Below are positions 1 to 8,004 of a stretch of 64,000 nt of DNA, one piece after another. Location: NCBI RefSeq assembly GCF_010915705.1, contig NZ_JAAIKE010000003.1:1-64000 (forward strand). Reading direction: 5' to 3'. Each line of letters begins with the position of its first letter. Position 1 is the stretch's first letter. The notes under the pieces are model-generated. The model was not told where the DNA came from. It was given only the letters and a program-made list of their open reading frames with translations, and ran no database searches. A program made the translations under genes and the position numbers. This DNA comes from Pseudotabrizicola algicola. Lineage in GTDB: Bacteria > Pseudomonadota > Alphaproteobacteria > Rhodobacterales > Rhodobacteraceae.

Positions 1-1
1 C

Positions 2-440
2 GACTTCAATCGCGAGGGCCTGGGGATCGAGGTCGATTTTTCGCTGCCCGCCGAACGGGTCGTCCGCTCCCTGAACCTGTCGTCGGGGAAACGGTCCACT
101 GGACCGTTTCCTGATCCTCCTCCACATCGAATGGCGCGGGAAGCCCTTGGCGATCAGGGTCGACAACGGCCCCGAATATGTCAGTTCAACGCTGACGATC
201 TGGGCTGAGAAGCAGGGCATCGCCCTGACCTACATCCAGCCCGGCAAGCCGCAGCAGAACGCTTATGTCGAGCGCTACAACCGGACGGTCCGGCACGAAT
301 GGCTGGACCTCTACATCTTTGAAACCATCGAGGAGGTGCAGCAGATCGCCACCGAATGGCTGTGGACCTACAACAACGAACGCCCCAACATGGGCATCGG
401 CGGCGTCACACCCGCCATGAAGCTGAAAATGGCCGCGTGA
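2..440 (+). pseudogene. IS3-family transposase OrfB, 3' part, frameshifted
   Basis: This is the DDE integrase half of an IS3-type transposase. One frame reads from position 2 to 76 (DFNREGLGIEVDFSLP and following), and the continuation IEWRGKPLAIRVDNGPEY resumes in another frame from 126. The second part holds the central catalytic Asp (VDNGPEY) and the Glu-containing NAYVERYNR motif, and runs to a stop at 438-440. From memory of related transposases only about two residues are expected between the two parts, but 49 bases are present. The surplus of about 43 bases shifts the frame, so the gene is broken. The first part and OrfA lie to the left of the window. Confidence 0.75.
88..110. repeat. 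Perfect 23-bp palindrome inside the transposase break
   Basis: Two 11-base arms (GAAACGGTCCA and TGGACCGTTTC) surround a single C. The palindrome lies inside the roughly 43 surplus bases that break the OrfB frame, so it is probably part of a small inserted sequence rather than part of the transposase. Confidence 0.7.
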
Positions 441-481
441 GTTCTACGGTCGCGCCCCGTTAAAACGGGGAGGATTACCGA

Positions 482-1090
482 TTCACCAATCAGGGTAGAA
501 AAAACGAAATCTGGACAATGCCGAAGGATCAAGTCAACAAGCTCGCCAACGTTCACTTCATCAATTGGAAGATAACGTTCCCCAAGCACTTGGCCGCCAT
601 TGCGTGCAAGAATTTCACGCATAACCCGGTTATTTTCCCAAGCCCAGATATAGTTGGATCCAACCATAAATGCGCGGCGCCCGCCTTCAGACAGGACATA
701 ATGGGTTAGCGGCACCACGTGCTGGTTGGGCGCAGCGCCAGTGTAGACAATGTTTTCGCTCGTCTCAAATCCTTCGTAATGTGACGGATACCAAAGCAGC
801 GCGTCCATTTTTTCAAAGACTGGCAACACTTCTTTGCGGCTGGAGGAAGTGTAGCATCCGATCACATGCCAAAGGCTTGGATGGGCAAGCAACGCTTGCG
901 CAGATGCGACATAGCCCTCGTTGCGCCCGCCTGGTTCAGCGCAGTGCAACTCAAACGAAAAGTCATACGCACAGTCTTCTGTGATCTCGCCGACCGCGAG
1001 ATGCGCCCCACGAGACATATTTTCGCCAACGGCAGCATAAGGCCCTTCTTGCGAAAACATGAGCCCAAGCGGAATCGAGGTCTTTCCCAA
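482..1090 (-). pseudogene. AmiC-like amide/urea-binding sensor, truncated by the IS element
   Basis: The protein resembles the type I periplasmic-binding fold of AmiC and the urea/branched-chain amide binding proteins (Peripla_BP_5-like). Family landmarks are PLGLMFSQEGPYAAVG at the N-terminus, then IGCYTSSSRKEVLPVFEK, DALLWYPSHYEGFE, GAAPNQHVVPL, and GSNYIWAWEN. Only about 200 residues remain where about 370-390 are expected. The match stops at DFVFSTLIGES, where insertion-sequence DNA begins. The open frame can be extended to a TTG at 1111, but that codon lies in the T-rich tail of a hairpin; the TTG at 1088-1090, with GGAG upstream, is a better start. There is no signal peptide, which fits a cytoplasmic AmiC-type sensor. 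The missing C-terminal half may lie to the left of the window. Confidence 0.7.
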
Positions 1091-1100
1091 TAGCGTCTCC

Positions 1101-1135
1101 AAAACAAACAAACCCCATGCGCAAAACGCTTGGGG
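1101..1135 (-). terminator. Terminator-like hairpin directly upstream of the amiC-like gene
   Basis: Read on the minus strand, CCCC (1135-1132) pairs with GGGG (1116-1113) around an inner GCG/CGC stem, followed by TTTGTTTGTTTT. It could end the upstream dehydratase operon, but it lies about 320 bases beyond that operon and abuts the amiC-like start. A leader attenuator is therefore also possible. Confidence 0.45.
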
Positions 1136-1455
1136 CTACGTTGCCATCCGGCCGAGTCGGTATCAGTGTCCTGAGGCTGTGGCTCTCTCGCCATTGAGAT
1201 CAAACGCCACACGATCGAAGATACACAGCCAGAGGGTTCAGTCAAGAATTCTTCTGAGCGATTACGCTCCGCGTCTTGGTGATCGGAGTTTGCTAAAATA
1301 AACGGCAATCAGATGGGGCATTGATGCGCCCTGAAGCAACTTTGATTCGAGTTCAGCAATTGTCCCCTTTAAGTGAACGCCGGTCACGCTAATCGCACCC
1401 GCATACGTGGGGATGCTCGCTCCACAGTTCGAGGATTTGCCAGACCAATCCAGTT
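1136..1455. other. Intergenic stretch, no gene recognised
   Basis: This is the gap between the dehydratase stop and the hairpin in front of the amiC-like gene. Open frames here lack a recognisable product. It presumably contains the amiC-like promoter, but I could not pick out convincing promoter boxes or a known riboswitch. Confidence 0.4.
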
Positions 1456-2628
1456 TTACCAGCTTGCAATGGTTCCATCGCCCAGAACCGCTTCAAGTGC
1501 GGGAACTATTTCTGGCGCAAACGGATGTCGCGCGGCAGCTTCCTCATTGATCTCGATGCCGAAACCGGGACCTGTCGGGACCTCCCAGCAGCCATCCTTC
1601 AGACGCATCGGATGGTCAAAAACCTCATCAAACCAGGGCACCAGTCCGACCGCTTCTTCCTGGATCAGGAAGTTGGGGGTGGCCACGTCAAAATGGAGAG
1701 CGACCGCCCCGGCCACTGGGCCCATCGGGTTATGGGGCGCAATACCCATCTGTCCAGCTTCGGCAATTGCTGCGATCTTTTTGCCTCCTGTCAGCCCACC
1801 GCAATGGCTCAGGTCGGGCTGGATATGGGCGACGGCCTGAAGCTCGGCGAGTTCTGCGAACTCCCGAAGGGTGAACAGACGTTCGCCGGTGGCCAGAGGG
1901 CAGTCCACGCGGCGGGCCAAACCCGCCATTGCAGAGGCGTGGCCCGGCTGGATCGGCTCTTCGACAAAAAGCGGCCGGATCGGTGCAATTACGTCGATAA
2001 AAGCTTTTGCTACCTCGGGTGAGGCCGGACGGCCGTGGAAATCAGTCATGATTGCTACATCAGGACCAACCCGTTCCCGAACGGCCATAGCGGTCTTTTC
2101 GACATGCAGCAGATCGGGCACCGTCGCCTCATAGGCACAATAGGGCACAAACCCCAGCTTGATCGCGTTATACCCCATGGCAATTGTTTCCTCGACAGCC
2201 GCGCAGAAGGCGCCGATATCATTCGTCCCAACCTGCGCGCCGATCCTTGCACGGCGCAAATGGGTGTAGACACGGACGCGATCCCGCACCTGCCCACCCA
2301 GCAACTGCCAGACCGGAACCCCCAAATCCTTTGCCTTGATGTCCCACAGGGCCTGATCGATTGCCGAAACAGCCGTCAAGCCTATTGACCCAAGCGGCCA
2401 AAAGCTGAACTTTGTCATCCGGGCAAAGATATGCTCGATCCTCCGGGGATCCTGTCCCAGAACAAATTGCTCCAAATCTTCCACCGCACCGATGACCGCG
2501 CGCGTCTTCCATTCAAGGGTCGCCTCGCCCCAGCCGTAAAGCCCGGGCTGATCGGTTTCGACCTTTACGAAGACCCAATTGCGATGGATTGCATTCACGA
2601 CAACAGTGCGTATAGCAGTGATTTTCAT
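1456..2628 (-). CDS. Mandelate racemase/enolase-superfamily dehydratase, galactonate-dehydratase-like
   Basis: This cytoplasmic Mg-dependent enzyme should remove water from an aldonic acid to give a 2-keto-3-deoxy acid. The 390-residue length is normal for the superfamily. The N-terminal capping part (about 1-115) ends in SAIDQALWDIKAK. In the barrel, metal ligands are Asp196 in TDFHGR, Glu223 in VEEP and Glu249 in TGER. His198, in the Asp-x-His pattern typical of DgoD-type enzymes, and His299 in PHNPMGP are the likely catalytic bases. The gene starts 13 bases after the dctM stop, so it is the last gene of the dctPQM operon. That suggests the TRAP transporter imports the substrate. D-galactonate or a related aldonate is plausible, but the exact substrate cannot be read from the sequence. 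Confidence 0.8.
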   Translation of the reverse strand: MKITAIRTVVVNAIHRNWVFVKVETDQPGLYGWGEATLEWKTRAVIGAVEDLEQFVLGQDPRRIEHIFARMTKFSFWPLGSIGLTAVSAIDQALWDIKAKDLGVPVWQLLGGQVRDRVRVYTHLRRARIGAQVGTNDIGAFCAAVEETIAMGYNAIKLGFVPYCAYEATVPDLLHVEKTAMAVRERVGPDVAIMTDFHGRPASPEVAKAFIDVIAPIRPLFVEEPIQPGHASAMAGLARRVDCPLATGERLFTLREFAELAELQAVAHIQPDLSHCGGLTGGKKIAAIAEAGQMGIAPHNPMGPVAGAVALHFDVATPNFLIQEEAVGLVPWFDEVFDHPMRLKDGCWEVPTGPGFGIEINEEAAARHPFAPEIVPALEAVLGDGTIASW

Positions 2629-2641
2629 ATCGTCTCTCGCT

Positions 2642-3916
2642 TCAGTTCAGCAAACGCGGAAGGGTGCTGGAGATTTCCGGAACTAGGCACAAAAGCGCGA
2701 TAGCCGCCAACTGGGCCAACAAGAAAGGCAGCAGTTCGCGCAAAAGCGGCAGCATCCCGATGCCGCCCACCCGCATCACGACAAAAAGCACAACCCCGAC
2801 AGGCGGTGTCAGAAGTCCCATGGCGAGGGTCAGCATGATGACGATGCACGCCTGCATCGGGTCGATGCCCAAGGTGTTGACCACCGGCGTGATCAGCGGC
2901 GCAAAGATCAGGATTGCAGCGCCGATGTCCAGAAATGTGCCCAGTATCAGCATCAGCCCGGCTACTGCGAATAGGAACAGGACAGGGCTGTCCTGAAACA
3001 GGCTGGCGGTGCCGGAGACCCAAGAAGAAATTCCGAGGATGTTAAGTGCATAAGACAGGATTGTCGCAGCTGCCACCAACAGATAGATGCTGGCCGAGGT
3101 TCGTGCCGCCCGCATGAACGCCAGCCACAAGCCCCGCAGCGTCATCACACGAAAAACGACCGTGGACAGAAAAATCGCGTAGGCGACCGCAATACCGCCG
3201 CCCTCGGTGGCCGTGTAGATCCCGGCAATCATGCCACCAAGGATGATCGCCGGCAACGTCAGGACGGCAAACGTTTCCAGCAACATCCGGCCCAGGCCTT
3301 CCCGTTGCAGCGTCATCCGCTGGGGTTTGGGCAGTTTTCCGCGAAGGGCGCCAATTGCGACCACCGCCGCGCAGGCCCCCGCAAGCAGCAGGCCCGGCAG
3401 GATACCCGCCAGAAAGAGGTCGATCACCGACAGGCCGGTTACAGCAGCCATCAGGATCGCCAGACCGGACGGCGGGATGATCGGCCCGACGATGGACGAC
3501 GCGGCCGTAACTGCCGCAGAATACTCCTTGGAATATCCCTCTTTGGGCATTTCTTCAATGAACACGCGGCCCAAGGCTGCCGCATCGGCCACGGCTGAAC
3601 CCGAGATGCCGGCAAACATCACCGATGTCCCGATATTGGCAAAAGCCGTCCCACCCCGCAGCCAGCTTGTCAGGGCGGACCCGATGGCGATCAACCGCGC
3701 GGTAATGCCGCCCGTGCTCATGATCTCTGCGGCAAGGATGTAGAAAGGCACGGCAAGAAACACAAAGCTGTCGACGCCGGTAAATAGCCGCGTGGCCGTG
3801 ACGCTCAGCGGCAGACCCGACATCCACACACCCAACATCCCCGCCAGACCCAACGAAAACGCTACAGGCACGCCCAGAAGCAAAAGGACGATTCCCAGAG
3901 CAGCGACTGCAAACAT
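2642..3916 (-). CDS. dctM: TRAP transporter large permease (DctM family)
   Basis: This is the 12-14 helix membrane subunit that moves substrate and sodium in a tripartite ATP-independent periplasmic transporter. The 424-residue protein is almost wholly hydrophobic. It shows the family pattern of GIVLLLLGVPVAFSLGLAG at the N-terminus, a FAGISGSAVADAAALG loop, and the IIPPSG and LLTPPVG turns in the two inverted halves. Its ATG overlaps the dctQ stop by one base (TGATG), so the two are translationally coupled. The enolase-superfamily gene follows after 13 bases. The transported acid is inferred from that neighbour, not from this protein. Confidence 0.9.
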   Translation of the reverse strand: MFAVAALGIVLLLLGVPVAFSLGLAGMLGVWMSGLPLSVTATRLFTGVDSFVFLAVPFYILAAEIMSTGGITARLIAIGSALTSWLRGGTAFANIGTSVMFAGISGSAVADAAALGRVFIEEMPKEGYSKEYSAAVTAASSIVGPIIPPSGLAILMAAVTGLSVIDLFLAGILPGLLLAGACAAVVAIGALRGKLPKPQRMTLQREGLGRMLLETFAVLTLPAIILGGMIAGIYTATEGGGIAVAYAIFLSTVVFRVMTLRGLWLAFMRAARTSASIYLLVAAATILSYALNILGISSWVSGTASLFQDSPVLFLFAVAGLMLILGTFLDIGAAILIFAPLITPVVNTLGIDPMQACIVIMLTLAMGLLTPPVGVVLFVVMRVGGIGMLPLLRELLPFLLAQLAAIALLCLVPEISSTLPRLLN

Positions 3917-4443
3917 CAGCGCATTTCCTTATTCACGGGTGACACCGCCAGCTCGACGGGCCCGGGTCCGTCGCGTTCGAACCCCGAAAACCAACTCAGC
4001 GCGATCTGCAAGAGCATCAGGGCGGCCCCGACCGGAAGCGCAGCATAGGGCAAGATCATCGAGATACCGGAGGCAGGTGCCGTCTGCGCCGCATTCCGCA
4101 GGGCAAGCGGGTAACTATAGACGAGGATAACGATACAAAACACGCCCCCCACAGAATAAAGCGCCGATTTTACATAGCGGGACAAATGCGGCGGAACCTT
4201 TGCCTCCAAGGCCTCGATCCCCATGTGCTCGGCGCGAAAGATGCAGGCTACGCTGCCCATCATCATCAGCCAGATCATCGAGTAGCGCATCACCTCTTCG
4301 GTCCAGCTGAAGCCAACGCTGAAAAAATAGCGCCCGCCCACCTGCGTCAGATTCAGCACTGTTACGAAGATCATAAGCAGACAGGCCAAAATTTCAGTTG
4401 TGCGTGCAAGCGTGCGCGCAGCCCGTTTGGCAGCATGGTTCAT
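3916..4443 (-). CDS. dctQ: TRAP transporter small permease (DctQ family)
   Basis: This four-helix membrane subunit links the binding protein to DctM. The start at 4443 (MNHAAKRAARTLARTTEI) gives 175 residues, normal for DctQ, and has a G-rich ribosome binding stretch just upstream. A longer frame begins at 4503, but the added residues are not membrane-like and almost reach the dctP stop. The family pattern FSWTEEVMRYSMIWLMMMGS is present near the second helix. The stop overlaps the dctM start. Confidence 0.85.
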   Translation of the reverse strand: MNHAAKRAARTLARTTEILACLLMIFVTVLNLTQVGGRYFFSVGFSWTEEVMRYSMIWLMMMGSVACIFRAEHMGIEALEAKVPPHLSRYVKSALYSVGGVFCIVILVYSYPLALRNAAQTAPASGISMILPYAALPVGAALMLLQIALSWFSGFERDGPGPVELAVSPVNKEMR

Positions 4444-4524
4444 CGGTGCCCCCCCCCGCAATTCATCGATAAGACCGGCAAAGGAAGGCTGCGGCCCGAA
4501 CAAGAGGAGCCGCAGCCTGAGCGC

Positions 4525-5553
4525 TCAGTTGCCGTAAAGATCGGCTTTCGCGGCTTCGACCGCTGCGATCAGACCATCAACGACTTCGGCCCCGACATTC
4601 TCGCGGATGAAGGCAAGCACCGGCGGTTGCGCCACAGCCTTGAACGCGGCCTTTTCCTCGGGGGTCGATACGTGGATCTTCATACCCATTTCCTCGACCA
4701 GACGGCGACTGTAAAGCCAATCCCCCTCAGTCTTGAGAAGGTTCTCGGTGGCCGCCATCATCTGCGCCCCGTCTGCAATGATCTGCTGATGCCCCTCTGG
4801 CAACGCACTGAACCAATCGTTGTTGGCAACCACCACATGCAGGCCAAATGTATGCTCGTTGAGGGTATAGTAGTCTTGCACCTCACCATGGCCGCCGTTG
4901 GACACAACTGCGGGCGGGTTTTCCTGACCATCCACAACGCCCTGCTTCAAGGCCATAACGACTTCGGACCCGGCGATCGGAACTGCCGTCGCGCCCATGG
5001 CATTCACCATGGTCATGTAGACCGGGCTTTCCATCGTACGTATCTTGAGACCAGCCAGGTCTTGCGGGCTGACCACCGGACGGACATTGTTGGTGAAAGA
5101 CCGGAACCCGTTTTGCGAAAACGCCAGCGCGCGGATACCGGTGGTCTTAAGGATATCTTCCTTCATACGCTCGGCGAAGTCGCTTTGCATGACGTGCCAC
5201 GCGATCGGCGCAGACTCGAAGACGTAGGGAATCGACCAGACCTGCATCGGCGGGTAGAAACCGCCCATCGCCCCGTCAGCCGGAAAGCTCATTTCAAGAC
5301 TGCCCTGCTGGATCATTTCGAGCATCTCGCGCTCGCTTCCCAACTGGTTTCCCGGGAACAGGCGAACCGAAATTTCCCCGCCACTCTTGAACTCGACATA
5401 GTCCTTGAATCGCGACAGCGCCTGATACTCAGGGCTCGGCCCTTCGGGCATACCGATTCCGAACTTCATCTCCGTTGTCTAGGCAATAGCCAAACTGCCG
5501 GTAAAGGACGCCGTTACAAATGCGGCGGCACACAGCACACGTCTTAAGGTCAT
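4525..5553 (-). pseudogene. dctP: TRAP substrate-binding protein DctP, interrupted by an in-frame TAG
   Basis: The gene should encode the periplasmic binding protein of the TRAP system. A strong GGAGGAG site precedes an ATG at 5553. Twenty-four codons then spell a clear signal peptide (MTLRRVLCAAAFVTASF, ending in Ala-Ile-Ala). The next codon is TAG (5481-5479), and the same frame continues through TTEMKFGIGMPEGPSPEYQ and the complete DctP domain (NQLGSEREMLEMIQQGSLEM, KIRTMESPVYMTMVNAMGA) to 4525. Translation restarting at the ATG at 5469 would give a protein without a signal peptide, which could not reach the periplasm. One base change (CAG to TAG) would explain it. A sequencing error or natural read-through are the other options. 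Confidence 0.85.
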
Positions 5554-5640
5554 GGGTTTTCCTCCTCCATAAAGCTGGCTGTGCGGGCGGAAGGTCTTGC
5601 TGCATGCTACCGGGCATTGCCAGTGCAGGCCATCTGGCTC

Positions 5641-5674
5641 TACATACGATGTAGAATGATGATCTTTAGATCAT
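5641..5674. promoter_or_regulatory. Two palindromes in the dctP / GntR divergent region, likely operator
   Basis: TACAT-ACG-ATGTA lies at 5641-5653 and ATGATCT-TT-AGATCAT at 5659-5674. Both are perfect inverted repeats and sit between the divergent starts at 5553 and 5696. GntR/FCD regulators usually bind short palindromes of this kind, so the product of the adjacent gene is the likely binder. Confidence 0.5.
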
Positions 5675-5695
5675 ATGTAAAGGAAAGTTTGCTGC

Positions 5696-6475
5696 GTGAA
5701 AGCCAGTTCCTCGAAAGTTCATGTCCCGCCGAAACGGGTGCCCGAGTTTCGTATTCCAACCGAATTCGGGACGTCGCTGCCAACCGGGGCTGCCAAACAG
5801 GCCGTGGAGATGCTGGGGCGGCGGATTGCTAACGACGTCTACCCGCAAGATATGGTGATGCCGACAGAAGAGGAACTCGCCCTGTCGCTCGGGGTCAGCC
5901 GCGCCACCGTGCGCGATGCGATAAAGGTGCTTTCCGGCAAAGGACTGGTACGGACGGCGCGTCGCTACGGAACGCGAGTGCGTCCGATTGAGGAGTGGAA
6001 CCTTCTGGATGGTGATGTCGTGGCGTGGCACGAATCGACACATCCAAGGATAAAGAGGATTTTTGCCGAGACGACAGAGCTACGCGCCATCCTGGAACCT
6101 GCTGCTGCCGAACTTGCGGCGCGGCGTGGAACGCCAGAGCAGGCGCGCATCCTTCTTGCCGCCGCCAACGACATCCATCCGGATCAGGACGATGTGGAAC
6201 GCCTGTTCGCAGCCGACTGCCAGTTCCACGTCACCTTGCTCGACATGACGCGGAACACGGTCATGCGTCAGATGCGGCAGATCATCCTCACGATGTTGCG
6301 CGTCTCCTACGAATTCGGGGTCTTGAACCCTGATAACGAGACGGTCAGTCGCGAAGGGCATCTGGCCGTCGCCGAAGCTATCGCCGCAAGGGACGCAAAT
6401 GGCGCGAAAATGGCCATGTCAGCGATGCTTGAACTCAATAGGTCCCTAGTGAATGATTATTGGCTTGCACGATAG
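5696..6475 (+). CDS. GntR family regulator, FadR-type (FCD domain)
   Basis: This is a DNA-binding repressor or activator that responds to a small acid. The 259-residue protein has a winged helix at about residues 28-100 (MPTEEELALSLGVSRATVRDAIKVLSGKGLV) followed by an all-helical FCD effector domain. The metal-binding pattern of FCD domains is visible as DCQFHVTLL and EGHLAVAEAI. The start is a GTG at 5696 with AAAGGAAAG upstream. The gene is divergent from the dctPQM-dehydratase operon, with two palindromes between them, so it most likely controls that operon and itself. The effector is probably the sugar acid handled by the operon or its breakdown product. Confidence 0.85.
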   Translation: MKASSSKVHVPPKRVPEFRIPTEFGTSLPTGAAKQAVEMLGRRIANDVYPQDMVMPTEEELALSLGVSRATVRDAIKVLSGKGLVRTARRYGTRVRPIEEWNLLDGDVVAWHESTHPRIKRIFAETTELRAILEPAAAELAARRGTPEQARILLAAANDIHPDQDDVERLFAADCQFHVTLLDMTRNTVMRQMRQIILTMLRVSYEFGVLNPDNETVSREGHLAVAEAIAARDANGAKMAMSAMLELNRSLVNDYWLAR

Positions 6476-6689
6476 TATTCTGCCCAAAGCCTCTGCGTTG
6501 GCGACCCATGATTTTATTAAGTATCGTGCAAGAAGCAGAGATCAGGATTCCGCATGTGTTGGCATTTCTGCGTGTCCCACGTTTAGCCCAGTTGCCGCGG
6601 GCTAGACCGCCCTCGGGTTACGTCACGCATCTCGGTGCTCTGGCCCACTCATTACCAGAGCCCGTTGCATTTGTCTGCTTTGTCGAACT
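6476..6689. other. Intergenic stretch, nothing recognised
   Basis: It lies between the GntR gene and the istA remnant. I see no protein match or clear signal. It may be part of the same decayed insertion region. Confidence 0.3.
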
Positions 6690-6825
6690 GAGGAAACGCG
6701 TCTCGCCCACGTGCCTGATCAGCTTCGAGCGCAATCATTTCAGCGTGCCGGCCTCGTTTGCCAACCGGCCTGTCAGCCTGCCGATAAATCCAGACCGATT
6801 GGTCGTGGCGGCCGAGGGCAACACG
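6690..6825 (+). pseudogene. IS21-family IstA transposase, C-terminal fragment
   Basis: A stretch of about 45 residues (CLISFERNHFSVPASFANR, then PVSLPINPDRLVVAAEGN) matches, from memory, the C-terminal beta domain of IstA. The catalytic domain is absent on the left, and the sequence changes abruptly into a DUF1403-type gene on the right. It is a scar of a former IS21 element. Confidence 0.65.
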
Positions 6826-6838
6826 CGCGGCGGCGCGG

Positions 6839-7362
6839 CCGGTTGCGGTCGCGCATCTGGTCAATGCGCTGGAAGGAATAGCGGCAGAGCGGATCGCGCT
6901 TTGCCTTGATGCCACCGGACGGCCCCCAGTGGACCGCGCGGCGCAGGTCATCGAGGCGGTGCTGACCGATAGTCCGCGAGCGGAGGCCGCCGCCCTGATC
7001 CTGGCCGATGCCGCGTTGGCAAAAGCGTTGGCGGCAACTCATGTGCTGTCGCTTCTGGCGCTGACGCTCAAGCCCCGCGATCTACGCTTGCAAGGCGATG
7101 ATCTGCGGCTGGCTTGTCACCGCGCCGTTGTCTCTGCCGTCGGTCAAGCGCTGCCGCTGGCCAGCGATCTGGCCCGGGCGGCGGCCCGCCTTCGGGCGGT
7201 CGCCCCGACGCTGCGCGCCAAGGCGGCGGGCCGGGCGGTCGATCTGTTCCTGTCGTGCTCATGTCGGACCGGGCGGCACGGCGGCTCTGTGACCGTCTGG
7301 TCACCTTAAGGGCCTTGCGCGAATTGACCGGGCGGGACACCTTTCGCCTCTACGGGCTCTGA
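6839..7362 (+). pseudogene. DUF1403 family protein, truncated and frameshifted
   Basis: The family has unknown function and is common in Rhodobacteraceae, often next to a ScpB-like gene. The N-terminal part is missing; recognisable sequence begins at VAVAHLVNALEGIAAERIA. It continues through EAAALILADAALAKALAATH and GDDLRLACHRAVVSAVGQAL. Near 7250 the frame is lost. The typical C-terminus (SDRAARRLCDRLVTLRALRE, then LTGRDTFRLYGL) continues in a different frame to the stop at 7360-7362. With both a missing start and a frameshift it is not expected to make a normal product. The ScpB-like remnant follows after two bases. Confidence 0.65.
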
Positions 7363-7364
7363 TC

Positions 7365-7966
7365 ATGGCGCAACGGCCAGAACCACAGCAGGATCGGGAG
7401 CTTGCCGACCTGCCCGCCGATCTGCGCTGGCGCGAATGGTTGCGCCGGATCGAAGCCGTGCCGTTTCCCGCTGCCACGCCCGTCCCGCGTGACCATCTAG
7501 CCCGTCTGGTGGGGGAGGGGGTTTCGGTCGACGTGCTGATCGGGGATCTGGCGGCGGCGATGGAGGGCCGCTGCTATTAGGTGGCGCCGGTCGGCACCGG
7601 CTGGATGCTACGCACACGGCCCGCCTATGCCCCCGATGATCCGCGCGGCGGCAAATGTGACGAACCAGAGCCTGAACTTCTCGGACTTCGACCTCGCCGT
7701 GCAGGCCGCAATCGCCTTCCACCAGCCGATCAGCCGCGACGGCCTGAAGGAGATCTTCGGGAAAGAGATCAGCCGCGACCTGATCGGACGTCTGGCCGAG
7801 CAAAACCTGATCGGCACCGGCCCCCGCGCCCCCCCACCGTGGAGCGCCCTACACCTTCGTCACCACAGACACTTTTCTAATCGCCTTCGGCCTGCAATCG
7901 CTGCGTGACCTGCCCGACCCGGAACAGCTGGACGATACAGGCTTGTCCGGGCTTCACGGCTTTTAG
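7365..7966 (+). pseudogene. ScpB-like (SMC-Scp complex type) protein, broken by a stop and frameshifts
   Basis: The reading begins well (LADLPADLRWREWLRRIEAV, then RDHLARLVGEGVSVDVLIGD) and hits TAG at 7578-7580. The match continues in frame (VAPVGTGWMLRTRPAYAP), changes frame near 7626-7640 (LNFSDFDLAVQAAIAFHQP, GLKEIFGKEISRDLIGRL), and again near 7830. There, GAPYTFVTTDTFLIAFGLQS and LRDLPDPEQLDDTGL complete the C-terminus with a stop at 7964-7966. The winged-helix ScpB fold is recalled from memory of the DUF1403-linked family. One nonsense change and at least two frameshifts mark it as dead. Confidence 0.65.
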
Positions 7967-8004
7967 AACTCCGGTCGTCCGTATGGGCGCGAAAAATGCC
8001 ACGC

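Larger units (their letters stand above)
1..481 (+). mobile_element. Right part of an IS3-family insertion sequence (left end outside window)
   Basis: The element enters from the left edge and ends near 481. It carries the 3' half of an OrfB transposase, then about 40 bases of non-coding end that contain a short inverted repeat (CCCCGTT/AACGGGG near 456-471). The right boundary is inferred because the AmiC-like reading frame on the minus strand is coherent up to about 482 and turns into element sequence beyond it. The left end, the OrfA gene and any target duplication are outside the window. Confidence 0.7.

Noticed and set aside
1112-1455. Possible guanidine (ykkC-type) riboswitch before the amiC-like gene
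   Set aside because: I looked for the conserved ykkC segments as I remember them and found none.
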